The position numbers and the translations under genes are program-made. From positions 9,820,682-9,884,681 of the forward strand of contig JAQFVV010012398.1 in assembly GCA_028023455.1 (NCBI GenBank): 64,000 bases of DNA, written 5' to 3'. This DNA is from Epiperipatus broadwayi. Its lineage: Eukaryota; Onychophora; Udeonychophora; Euonychophora; Peripatidae. Shown in pieces: positions 48,494 through 59,624 of the stretch. Each line of letters begins with the position of its first letter. The stretch's first letter is position 1. The notes below the pieces were generated by a model that saw only the letters and a program-made list of their open reading frames with translations, made no database searches and had not been told where the DNA came from.

Positions 48494-49675
48494 TCATTGC
48501 ATGGTCCTTTCAGGTATTGAATCATCTCTTAGGTTCTCGTCCTGGCACTGCATTATAATTTGATTTAAACATGCACCGTCTCGTTGCTCTACAGCTATCT
48601 GAGCTAGTTCATGCTCTATGGATTCATCCACACATAAGGTCATGTTCATCATGTATGCTTGGTCCACATTCAAATGCTTTTGCTGGAGACGCACGGGATG
48701 GCGACTTAAAGTATCAGCAACTACATTTTCAGCCCCTTTGCAGTACTGAACCGTGTAATTAAACTCCTGGAGGAATAGACTGCATCTCGCAAGGTGGTTA
48801 TTAGTGAGGTAACTATGGTTGAGGAACTCTAAACTCTTGTGGTCGGTGATCACCAGCACTTCAGATCCCAATAACATGGGCCAAAATTTCCGGAAAGCCC
48901 ATACAATGGCTAGAGCCTCCTTCTCTGTGACCGTGTAATTGATCTCAGGCCCCTTCAATAAATGGCTTATGAAATACAACACCCCTATTCTCCCATCCGG
49001 TTGGATCTGAGACAAGGTGACACCCAACCCATACCCGCTACTGTCAGTTTGAAGTAAAAATGGTTTGCCAAAGTCTGGGTATGCGAGCACAACTTGTTTT
49101 AAGAAGCTCATCTTGACCCTTTCGAAGGCTTCCTCTTGATCTGCAGTCCAGTTCCACCTCATTTCCTTTCTGAGCAGCTTCAAAAGAGCTTCCATTTGGT
49201 CGGCAAATTTTTCACAAAACCTGTTGTAAAAATTGCACATTCTTAAGAATGACCGAATCTGGCATTTAGTTTTAGGCACAGGAAATTCCGTAATGGCCTT
49301 TATTTTATCGGGATGAGGTTTAATCCCTGTCTGGCTAACCAGATGACCCAGGAATTTAATCTCCTCTGATATGAACACACTTTTCTTTATGTTTATCTTA
49401 ATCCCCTTTTCCCTGCACTCTCTGAAGAATAATTCCAACTGCTGGAGATGCTCCTCCAGTGATGTGGATGCCACAACTACATCATCCACATATATAGTTA
49501 CGATTTTCTTTGTTTCTGCTGACAAAACTTGATCCAGACATCTTAGCAAACCGGCTCCACTGTTGACCAAACCAAAAGGCATTCGGTTAAATTGATAAGA
49601 ATGCCCTCCATATCTAAAAGCTGTGTAATGACGGTCCGCTGGGTGCAGCTCGATCTGCCAATAACTGGCAGTCAA
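48494..49675 (-). pseudogene. gypsy reverse transcriptase (C-terminal) and RNase H
   Basis: Open frame of 393 codons, the best preserved part of pol. It contains YWQIELHPADRHYTAF, the FGLVNSGAGL block, and the catalytic TIYVDDVVVAS at about 49,480-49,510. LGHLVSQTGIKPHPDKI and the thumb region follow. RNase H (DSSGYGLGVTL, NYTVTEKEALAIVWAFRKF, and TDHKSLEFLN) spans 49,060-48,810. It is separated from the N-terminal RT (49,802-50,458) by a 34-bp tandem duplication at 49,666-49,731 and associated frame loss. Confidence 0.92.
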
Positions 49676-49731
49676 ATTGAATGTTGAAAAGAATTATATT
49701 GGCAGTCAAATTGAATGTTGAAAAGACTTTC
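49666..49731. repeat. 34-bp tandem duplication in RT
   Basis: GGCAGTCAAATTGAATGTTG and the next bases occur twice back to back. The duplication breaks the RT frame, and is probably a slippage event in an already inactive copy. Confidence 0.85.
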
Positions 49732-49801
49732 TTTCCTTTAAACTTCATTAATAAATAAATCATGCATGGGTGGAGGGATGGTACAATCGGGTATTGTGGC
49801 C

Positions 49802-50610
49802 CTATTGAGTTTCCGGGCATCTAAACATAGCCGGATGGCTCCATTTTTTTACAATAACTAGGGGATTGCAATAAGAAGAACATTTTTCAATAATCCCCCA
49901 CTCCAACATCTGCTCCAACTGCTTTTCCACCTCCTCTTTAAACTGATGAGGTATAGGATATGATCGTGCTTTGAATGGTTCCCCTGGCTTGAGCTTAATT
50001 CTTTGTTGGTACCCCCCAATAATACCAGGATTTTCTGAGAATATATCGCTATAGTTCTGCAGGATAGCTTTAATTCTTTCTTTACTTTCCACAGAGACCG
50101 ACCTCACTTCATTCACCTTTTCTACCAGCATATCTGGGGCAGCCTGATTAAGGCAACATGTCCGTTTGTCATGATATAGCTGAGAGGGTAAAAATCTGGT
50201 TTCTTGGCCATTGCATAAGAAACTTTCTTTTTCATAGTCTAGTATATATTTGCTCCTATGCAAGAAGTCTGAACTGAGCACAACCTCATGGATTAAACTG
50301 TTCATTGTTAGAAACACATGGGGAGTTACTTGACCATTGATTTCTAATTGCAGCCAGATTTGTCTGGGTGCAAATTTTACTTTGCGATTGTTTGCTAGTG
50401 TTACTTGGGTGAGTTTCAATGGGAGGATCTCGATCTCTGGATTTTTTTTAATATGCACTGGTATAATTCCTCTGATATCATGGGGATTGGACTCCCTGAG
50501 TCCAATAAGGCTGTTCCCTCAATCCCTTCCAGCAACACTGTTATCTTAGGACAGTTCTCTGGAGTATAGTTCGGTACTCGGTCTTCCCATAAACATACTA
50601 GATTTGACAT
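49802..50610 (-). pseudogene. gypsy aspartic protease and N-terminal RT
   Basis: Minus strand. Protease at about 50,416-50,610 with the catalytic ALLDSGSPIPMIS motif (D-S-G); frames change at an A8 run near 50,445. From 50,458 the linker runs into the RT fingers: FKARSYPIPHQFKEEVEKQL, MLEWGIIEKCSSYCNPLV and IVKKW at about 49,850. The protease matures the polyprotein, the RT copies the RNA. It continues in the next entry after the tandem duplication. Confidence 0.88.
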
Positions 50611-50698
50611 TTTCTTTCTCTGTTATTTTTTTTTGCTTTCTCCTCTTCTTTTTAGCCTTGCTATGGCTGTACTCTTGTTTTGTCTCTTTTTGTGACTC

Positions 50699-52290
50699 CT
50701 ATTTATTACTTTGTTGAAGGTATTCGCCCTTTCTCTCCAATCTTTCTTCTATTTCATTTGACATTTCCCTTCTCATCTCTTTTATCTCTCTTGACATCTG
50801 GTTGAGGTCAAGTCTCACGGTATTGATAAACCTTTCCATCTTTGCCATCTGTTGTTCAATCCGGCTAACTGTCTGACACAGATCCCCTATTTTATCATCG
50901 CTCGCCGTTCTGTGCATTTCCAATTTCTCTATCCTGTCCCTATAACTTTTTTCACTTTCTTCAACCTTTTTGCCTATTTCTTGTAATCTCTTGCAATCTG
51001 CTTCCATTACTTGCTGCCTTGTTTGGATTTCTTTCAACCTATCACAATTAACCCTTTAACTGTCCAATTGTTCATTCGCTGCAGGTGGTATCACTCAAAG
51101 CTTTTAATTAGCCGATGCACAAAATAATGTATCAATTTTTCAAAAGTTATTGACCGTTTTTTTAAATATATTCACTTTAGTTTCGTTTTTAAAAAGTATA
51201 TTAGTAATTTCTCACATTATAAAAATAAACGAAAGTTTGTTCAAAAATAAATTTTGATTTTTAATTTTAAAAATATTTGTTACGGTTGACATGAAAAGAA
51301 ACGGCAATCATAATTTCACGTTATGATTTTTTTTTCCCGACTTTGCAATAAATAAATAATTCTTGCTAAAATCGTAACTATTTTTGTAAAATAATATTTA
51401 TTTTTGACATATTATATGAAAATAATTTGTATTTTATTTGTATTTCATCAAAAAATATTTTTAAAATGCTCTAAAACATTCGTTTATCATTTTCAAAATA
51501 AAACAAAAGCGTTCGTAAATTTTTAATTTTTGGCAGCCATATAAAAATTTTAACAGCCAATAAGATTCAAGAAAAGATGATGAGAAGGCGGAGCTTTTCC
51601 ATTTTCTTTTGTTTACAAAATTTCAACAGCCAATAAGATTCAAGAAAAGATGTGAAAAGGCAGTGCTTAGTTTTTGTTTGACATAAATCATCAATTAATT
51701 GATTTTTTACTTGTAAAATAATTCAATAGATGGCAGTATATTATAAAACTTTTTGCGTTCTAAAAAATGACGTCAAAACCGTAAACGTAGTCCAAAAACT
51801 AAGCAATTTACAGCGATGTCAAATTTACTCGATTAAAAACGAATTTAACGAATATGTATCAAAAATTGCCTCGATTAAGAACGAGTCAAACAGTTAAAAG
51901 GTTAATCTGATGGAGGCCCCTACATTTTGCTTCTACACCTTGAAACCTTGTTTCAATCCCTAAGGATATTTCTTCCCTAAAGTCATCAAACATTTTAGCT
52001 ACATCTCGTACTATTTCCTCTGGCCTTTCTTTTAATTGACTAGACATCTGACTAAGGTCGAGGCTTATAGTATTTATAAACATTCCCATCATTTTCATTG
52101 AGTTTTCATTTTTTCCCATCGGTTTTCCTTCACTTTGAGGCTCTATTGCTTCCTCTATACCACTTTCAGTTATTTTAGGCTGGCTGATTTCCGCCTTTTC
52201 CCCATTCATTTCATCATGCTTTTCACTCATATCTATCTTTTCTTGCTTTCTGGATTGTGATCTTGTCCACATATATAGTATTATTTTCAA
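50699..52290 (-). pseudogene. gypsy gag-like coiled-coil ORF, split by a MITE
   Basis: Two minus-strand frames, 51,886-52,290 and 50,699-51,037, are separated by the 850-bp piggyBac-type MITE and appear to have been one frame. The protein is highly charged and coiled-coil-like (many K/E/R/Q heptads). A motif FINT..LDL.QMS recurs once in each part, pointing to an internal duplication. No CCHC zinc knuckle is visible. The position upstream of protease makes gag the natural reading, but the sequence itself is not diagnostic. Confidence 0.65.
51052..51901. mobile_element. piggyBac-type MITE nested in gag
   Basis: 850 bp flanked by TTAA on both sides (51,048-51,051 and 51,902-51,905). The terminal inverted repeats begin CCCTTTAACTGT at the left, with the complement ACAGTTAAAAGG at the right. 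TTAA targets and CCY-starting termini are the signature of piggyBac. No transposase is present, so it is non-autonomous. It contains an internal direct repeat around CAACAGCCAATAAGATTCAA (near 51,551 and 51,623). It interrupts the gag frame. Confidence 0.88.
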
Positions 52291-52619
52291 CTGATTATAA
52301 ATTTGCTTTGTTATACGGCTTTAACTATATTTTATTTGATTAACTCTTAAGACTATGGTTTAATGTTACTTTGTTTAACTTAATTTCTCTTTACTTATTT
52401 CTTTTCATAAAATTATTCAGTGCGCGCCGTACAGAGCTTCCGTTATCCCTACCATCATTTATTTCTCCCTTCCGAGTTATATTTCTCTCATTCATTTATT
52501 AACTATAAATAATAAAATTATTCTGAGATCACCCTTCAAACACCAATAAAAACATATACAAACCAAGCTAACCCTAAATTGTGCATGTATTGGAATTGTT
52601 TTCAAAACAAAACGAAAAA

Positions 52620-53441
52620 AAATTGATCGCGAATAGTATTACGATTCTGAACTGTTACGTGCTGTCAAAAACAAAATTCCCTATCATGCAACTTCACAAT
52701 TCTACTTTATTCAATAAAGATTTACTTTCCCTTTTCTCTTTTTACAAAAAAAATCTTTATTTCCACAGTCCGCTGTTTGTTTTTATATAATACGTAGTTT
52801 ACGCTTGTATACTATCATTTATTTTTACTATAAACATTTATATATAGCTAAAACCATTTTAAATCAATATTACTGTTGCGATGAAAGGTCGCTTCAAAAA
52901 CAAAATACAGTTTTTAAAGTTATTATTTATTAAGATTCACCGCCTGTTTTTATACAATACGTAGTTTACGCTAATAAACTGCAGTCTATTTCTTTCTACA
53001 ATTGCTTTATTTCTTTAACTTTTTTAATTAATTAATTTCTCCTATAAATATACAGCTAAAATAGTCTAAATCAATAGTATTGTAGCGACGAAGGTTGCTT
53101 CAAAAACAAAATAAAGCTTAAAATTCTTATATATTAAGATTTGATTATACTTATATACTGCTGTTTATTTTTACTAATTGCACAGTTTATACTTTTATAC
53201 TGCCTTTTATTTTTATTAAATACGTATATACTACAAAATAAACCTAGTCAGTATTATCATAGTGACAAACATCACTTCAAAAAAACAAAACAACATTTAG
53301 AATTCTTATTTATAAAGATTCTCAATCATAAACTTTTTTAAATATGCACACACGGTAATATAATCTAAATGAGTACTACTGTAGTGACAATCGTCACTTC
53401 AAAAACAAAGTTTAGAATTTTATTTATTACGTTTCTCAATC
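52620..53441. repeat. tandem repeats in LTR-element leader (left part)
   Basis: Degenerate units of about 110-210 bp sharing GTAGYGACAA..GTCACTTCAAAAACAAA and TTTATTAAGATTCTCAATC-like blocks, at about 52,655, 52,875, 53,085, 53,260 and 53,375. One more unit lies at 59,320-59,450 on the far side of the nested PLE, so that element inserted within the array. Confidence 0.8.
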
Positions 53442-53494
53442 AGAAGTATATTCTCTTATTTTTCTCCTTCACTTTTTTTGCATATCTTCATATA

Positions 53495-54453
53495 ATCATA
53501 TATCTTATTTATAATACTTCACTCATATACACTTTAATGCAATTAATTTTCTTAAAACCTTCTTTATTTTCTTACAGTTTCGACTGTCCAGCAGTCATCT
53601 TCAGAGCTACAAGATTTGAAGAATACAAATATATAATTATCATTTCACATATATATGTATAAATCATATATAAATCAAAAATATCTATATCTCCATCATT
53701 TTACACACATATATAAAATACACACATATATATCAAAATATACACATATATTCTTCATATATATATACACATATAAATCTATATCATGCCTAGACATATA
53801 TATAATCCATATCTCTATATATATATGCATATCCAATACCTAGACATACCTCTTTTAAACATACATCCATATAGACATATATACACCTATAGACATATAT
53901 ACCATCCTCATATATCTTTACTAATATATATCCATATGTATATTCTATCTACACATATATAAAAACAAAACATATCCAATTCACCTTTTTTTAATTTTTT
54001 TTTTTTTACCTTTTTAAACAATTCCATTTTTACTTATTTTTAAATCAACTTTTTAAATATTCTTCTTCTTAATATTATTTTATAATGTTTAATACTATTT
54101 CATTATTATTATTTTTATAATTATCTAATATATAACACCTTTTACTTTACAACCTTTAATTTTACTTTTTATAACTTTTATCTCTATTTCACTAAATAAT
54201 ATTTTTTAACATTATTACCTCCATCTTCCTTACAGTTGTTTTAACTTTAATTAAAATGACCATTTTTTTCAAATTTTTTTATCTTATTTTTTCATTTAAA
54301 ACAGCTTCCTCTGTTATCAATATTATAAAACTTATAATTCTATTTAAACCTTCCAACTTCCCAATTATAATCATTAACCATATTCCAATATTATAAAATA
54401 ACTACTTAACCATTATTTCACATCTAAATATACATATCAAACATCAATATTTC

Positions 54454-54502
<49 letters not shown>

Positions 54503-56080
54503 GATTACCTCTATACATATAACTAAATAATATATAAAACCAATATATAAACCCAATACATAAAACTATATCCAAAATAAAAGATTACAAAATTAAAAAA
54601 TTAACAATTTAAAAAATTATTAACAAATCCCTACCTACATCTATACACCCCCACACACACATATATATATCCAAAAATATAATTCTATGCCTTAAAACAC
54701 ATTTGTATATATACCTATATTCCCAACATATATACCTTTATTCATATATATACCTATATTCTCATATATACATATATTCATAACACATATACCTATTTTC
54801 CTGAACATTTATACATACCCACCCACATAAATACTCAACTTACTTATATATTACATATACAACTATACAAACCATATCTAATGCCCCAACTTATATTATC
54901 TTTAAAATCTATTTTATTTCTACTGTTATTTTTTCATTTTATTATCTATCTTGTTTAATACATAATACCTTTTTACTTCCTTATCTATAATACAAAACTA
55001 TCCAATAGACCATTTTTATTACCTTTAAAACTATTTTATTATTACTTTTAGTTTTTACATTTCTATAACAAATTTTATAAACATTACCCTTTTTATTATT
55101 TATTATTATTATTATCAACTCCCTCTGTTATCAATTTTATAAAACTTATAACTATTTTTAACCTATATTTATTAACAATCTCTACAAGTCTCTTATGTAT
55201 ATCCACATAATATAACTTTTAATCTACTTTCTTTTATTACTATTATTAATACCATTATTATTAATCAATCACAACAATAAATATGGTAACACCAATATCT
55301 TTTCCAAACCATATTTTAATTTATATTCAATATTTGCTACCCATATACACATTCATATACTTCTAAAACATATATATATATACATATTCTTATTTTTAAT
55401 TACTAATAAACCTATAAACCCAATACTACACCAACTGACACAACATTCTTAGTCCCCCATCCCTATTTAAACTAGGCCTTATCCTCTTAATTAGTATTGC
55501 TTCTTTTATTTTTCTATCTCTTCTTTTATTAGTATATCCTAACATTTTTATACTCTCTTTGTCAAATACATGCCGTTTCCATAGTATGCAAATAAATTGG
55601 TGAATTTTTAACATACCTATGTTGATTTAACCTCATAAAAAAGAATTCTTTGTCTCCCCTACATATTTAGTCCTTATAATATTTAGCTTACAATATCTAC
55701 AATCTATTTGATATATGCCATTTATACATTTTCGCATATCTTTAATGTATTTATTATCTAATATATTCATTATATTTTTTATTTTTTTATTTACTACCTT
55801 ATACTTAATTACATTATTATATCTTTTATTAATTTTTCTAATAATTTTATTAACATCCTTAACTATATTATTACTATATGTTTTAACCCATATATACTCC
55901 TTTATATTTTTATTTCTATATTTAACACTATCTTCTTCCTTATTACCTTTCTTATATTTATCTTCTATTAATTTTATATTCTTCACTATTACATACTCTG
56001 GATACTCATTTTCTTTAAATTCATTTACTATTAATTCTACTTCTTTTTTATATTCCTTTTCACTTGAACAATAATTAATA
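53495..56080 (-). repeat. PLE left inverted arm (~2.58 kb)
   Basis: Backwards copy of the linker, GIY-YIG region and 3' end of the element, with small length differences at microsatellites relative to 56,753-59,313. Its copy of the linker frame (55,633-56,080) is open over 150 codons where the right arm has stops, so the right arm is not the direct source of every base in it. Confidence 0.9.
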
Positions 56081-56089
56081 AAAAAAGCA

Positions 56090-56831
56090 GTGCTTTTATA
56101 AAAAAACAATAAGGAGTTAATTAAAGAAAAAGTTAATAAGTATGATAAATATAGGTTGACAATGATTAAGATAGATATAGAATCGATGTACACAAATTTG
56201 GATGTAGATAGTGATAAATTTAGCTATTAATAAATATATGGAAGATGAAAGAAAAGTAATAGAAATTCCAGTAGATATATTAAAACAGATTATAGAGTTG
56301 TGTTGTAAGGAAGTAACATTTGAATTTAATGGTGAATATTTTAAGCAGAAAAAAGGGTTATTGATAAGAGGGGCATTGAGTGGGATATTAAGTAGTATAT
56401 ATATGGAGGAAATAGAAAAAAAGATGATAGATGAGGAAATTGGACAAATAATGTTGAAAAGATATGTAGATAATTATCTATTAATTTTTAATAAAAGTGA
56501 AAGACAAATTGATAAGTATTTAGATAAAATTAATACCTTAGATAGAAATATTAAAATTACAGTGGAAAGAGAGAAAGATAATAAGTTATCATATTTGGAC
56601 ATATTGTTAACAAAAATATATGTTAAAAATAGATATAGAATAGAAACATCAGTGTATAAAAAAGTAAATGGAAATAGTAATATAATGAATTGGAATTCTA
56701 ATACAGATAATAAATATAAAATAAGTAGCATAAATTCAAGAATATGTAGGGCTATTAATTATTGTTCAAGTGAAAAGGAATATAAAAAGGAAGTAGAATT
56801 AATAGTAAAGGAATTTAAAGAAAATGAGTAA
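56090..56831 (+). pseudogene. PLE reverse transcriptase (frameshifted)
   Basis: The first catalytic aspartate block MIKIDIESMYTNLDVD is at about 56,160-56,205; a one-base frame change follows. The frame from 56,211 then shows KGLLIRGALSGILSSIYMEE, the second catalytic block LKRYVDNYLLIF (YVDN in place of YVDD) near 56,460, and the KLSYLDILL block. The fingers part at the 5' end is truncated by the inverted arm. It is strongly Lys/Asn/Ile-rich, as expected in an AT-rich element. Confidence 0.88.
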
Positions 56832-57150
56832 CCAGAGAATATAATAGTGAAGAATATAAAATTAATAGAAGATAAATATAAAAAAGGTAATAAGGAAGAA
56901 GAGAGTGTTAAATATAGAAATAAAAATATAAAAGAGTATATAGGGGTTAAATCATATAGTAATAATATAGTTAAGGATGTTAATAAAATTATTAAAAAAA
57001 TTAATAAGATATAATAATGTAATTAAGTATAAGGTAGTAAATAAAAAAAAACAAAATATATAATGAATATATTAGATAATAAATACATTAAAGATATGCG
57101 AAAATGTATAAATGGCATTTTTCAAATAGATTGTAGATATTGTAAGTAAT

Positions 57151-57384
57151 ATGATAAAAACTAAATATGTAGGGGAGACAAAGAATTCTATTTTTACGAG
57201 GTTAAATCAACATAGGTATGACAAAAAGTCACCGATTTATTTGAATACTATGGAAACAGGGCATGTATTTGACGAAGAGAGTATAAAAATGTTAGAGTAT
57301 ACTAATAAAAAAAGAGATAGAAAAATAAAAGAAGCCATACTAATTAAGAGGATAAGGCCTAGTTTAAATAGGGATGGGAACTAA
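57151..57384 (+). pseudogene. PLE GIY-YIG endonuclease domain
   Basis: Frame with KYVGETKNSIFTRLNQHRY, T.HVFDEESIKMLEYTNKK and a KEAILIKRIRPSLNRDG end: the GIY-YIG core (Y.G, R..QH, E) that cleaves target DNA in Penelope-like elements. Upstream at about 57,110-57,150 is the CRYCK cysteine pair, separated by a stop. A reversed copy is at 55,426-55,680 in the left arm. Confidence 0.88.
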
Positions 57385-59206
57385 GAACATTGTGTTGGTA
57401 GGTGTAGTACTGGATTTATAGGCTTATTAGTAATTAGAAATAAGAATATGTATATATATGTTTTAGGAGTATATGAATGTGTATATAGGCAGCGAATATT
57501 GAATATAAATTAAAATATGGATTGGAAAAGATATTGGTGTTAGCATGTTTATTGTTGTGATTGATTAATAATAATGGTATTAATAATAGTAATAAAAGAA
57601 AGTAGGTTAAAAGTTATATTATGTGGATATACATAAGAGACTTGTAGAGATTGTTAATAAATATAGGTTAAAAATAGTGACAAGTTTTACAAAATTGATA
57701 ACAGAGGGAGTTGATAGTAATAATAAATAATAAAAAGAGTAATGTTTATAAAATTTGTTATAGAAATTTAAAAACTAAAAGTAATAATAAAATAGTTTTA
57801 AAGGTAATAAAAATGGTCTATTGGATAGTTTTGTGTTATAGATAAGGAAGTAAAAAGGTATTATGTATTAAACAAGATAGATAATAAAATGAAAAAATAA
57901 CAGTAGAAATAAAATAGATTTTAAAGATAATATAAGTTGGGGCATTAGATGTGGTTTGTATAGTTGTATATGTAATTTATAAGTTGAGTATTTATGCGGG
58001 TGGGTATGTATAAATGTATAGGAAAATAGGTATATGTGTTATGAATATAGGTATATATGAGAATATAGGTATATATATGAATAGAGGTATATATGTTGGA
58101 AATATAGGTATATATACGAATGTGTTTTAAGGGATATAATTATATTTTTGGATATATATATGTGTGTGGGTGTATAGATGTAGGTAGGGATTTGTTAATA
58201 ATTTTTTAAATTGTTAATTTTTTAAACTGTTAATTTTTTAATTTTGTAATCTTTTATTTTGGATATAGTTTTATGTATTGGGTTTATATACTGGTTTTAT
58301 ATATTATTTAGTTATATGTATAAAGGTAATGTGAAAATATATATATATGTAGGAAATATGGATGTTTGATATGTATATTTAGATGTGAAATAATGATTAA
58401 GTAGTCATTTTATAATATTGGAATATGGTTAATGATTATAATTGGGAAGTTGGAAGGTTTAAATAGAATTATAACTTTTATAATATTGATAACAGAGAGA
58501 GCTGTTTTAAATGAATAAATAAGATAAAAAATTAAAAAAAAAAACAACGGTCATTTTAATTAAAGTTAAAACAACTGTAAGGAAGATGGAGGTAATAATG
58601 TTAAAAAATATTATTTAGTGAAATAGAGATAAAAGTCATAAAAAGTAAAATTAAAGATAGTAAAGTAAAAGATGTTATATATTAGATAATTATAAAAACA
58701 ATAATAATAAAATAGTATTAAATATTATAAAATAATATTAAGAAGAAGAATATTTAAAAAGTTGATTTAAAAATAAGTAAAAATGGAATTGTTTAAAAAG
58801 GTAAAAAATAATTTAAAAAGGTGAATTGGATATGTTTTGTATTTTATATAGGTGTAGATAGAATATACATATGGATGTATATTAGTAAAGATATATGAGG
58901 ATGGTATATATGTCTATAGGTGTATGTATGCCTGTATATGGATGGATGTTTAAAAGTGGTATGTCTAGGTTTTGGATATGCATATATATATATATATAGA
59001 TATGGATTATATATATGTCTAGGGGTGATATAGATTTATATGTGTATATATATGAAGAAAATGTGTATATTTTGAAATATATGTATATATGTGTGTATTT
59101 TATATATGTGTGTAAAATGATGGAGATATATTTTTGATTTATATATGATTTATACATATATATGTGAAATGATAATTATGTATTTATATTATTCAAATCT
59201 TGTAGC

Positions 59207-59238
59207 TCTGAAGATGACTGCTGGACAGTCGAAACTGT
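59207..59238 (+). ncRNA. hammerhead-ribozyme-like motif in PLE end
   Basis: CTGAAGA, then T, a 5-bp stem GACTG/CAGTC with a 5-nt loop, then GAAAC. This matches the CUGANGA ... GAAA core of hammerhead ribozymes except for one extra base before stem II. A mirror copy lies near 53,577-53,610 (-) in the left arm. Hammerheads are known in terminal repeats of Penelope-like elements. I could not verify stems I and III. Confidence 0.4.
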
Positions 59239-59593
59239 AAGAAAATAAAGAAGGCTTTAAGAAAATTAATTGCATTAAAGTGTATATGAGTGAAGTTTTA
59301 TAAATAAGATATATAAGTTTCTCAATCGTAAACTTTTTTAAATATGCACACACGGTAATATAATCTAAATGAGTACTATTGTAGTGACAATCGTCACTTC
59401 AAAAACAAAACAAAGTTTAGAATTTTTATTTATTATGTTTCGTAATCGTAAACTCTTTTTTCTTTTTTCAAATCTTGTCTCTAACAAAAAAAATAAATCA
59501 TTCCCAATATTTTTGAGATTTTGCGAGATTTTCTCTTTTCTTTTGTTACGTTTAGTGGCTGTGTTTTTTCTATACTGGCCACATTAAGTAAGG

Positions 59594-59611
59594 CTAACAC
59601 ATTAGGCACCA
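59594..59611 (-). promoter_or_regulatory. probable primer-binding site of the LTR element
   Basis: TGGTGCCTAATGTGTTAG on the minus strand just inside the 5' LTR, beginning with the TGG that pairs with a tRNA 3' CCA end. I cannot name the tRNA. Confidence 0.5.
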
Positions 59612-59624
59612 AAAATTTCTTTTC

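Larger units (their letters stand above)
56753..59313 (+). repeat. PLE right inverted arm (~2.56 kb)
   Basis: Natural 3' portion of the element, ending with GCTCTGAAGATGACTGCTGG, CAGTCGAAACTG and AAGAAAATAAAGAAGG near 59,207-59,255. Confidence 0.9.
53431..59327 (+). mobile_element. Penelope-like element with 2.6-kb inverted arms
   Basis: Bounded by the direct repeat GTTTCTCAATC (53,431-53,441 and 59,317-59,327), a plausible 11-bp target duplication. About 50 bp of unique tail follow the left repeat. Then about 2.58 kb (53,495-56,080) is the reverse complement of 56,753-59,313. The loop between the arms (56,081-56,752) carries the RT core. The right arm continues with linker, GIY-YIG endonuclease and a 1.9-kb AT-rich 3' region rich in TATAGG/ATATGT microsatellites. 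The design (target duplication, short tail, inverted 3' end, truncated RT, GIY-YIG) is the same as at 4,695-6,614, but the protein family is clearly different. Confidence 0.9.

Noticed and set aside
53655-53843. Tyr/Ile/His-rich frames in the PLE arms (also 58,882-59,157)
   Set aside because: Produced by ATATAC-type repeats in the 3' region of the nested PLE; no codon or domain signal.
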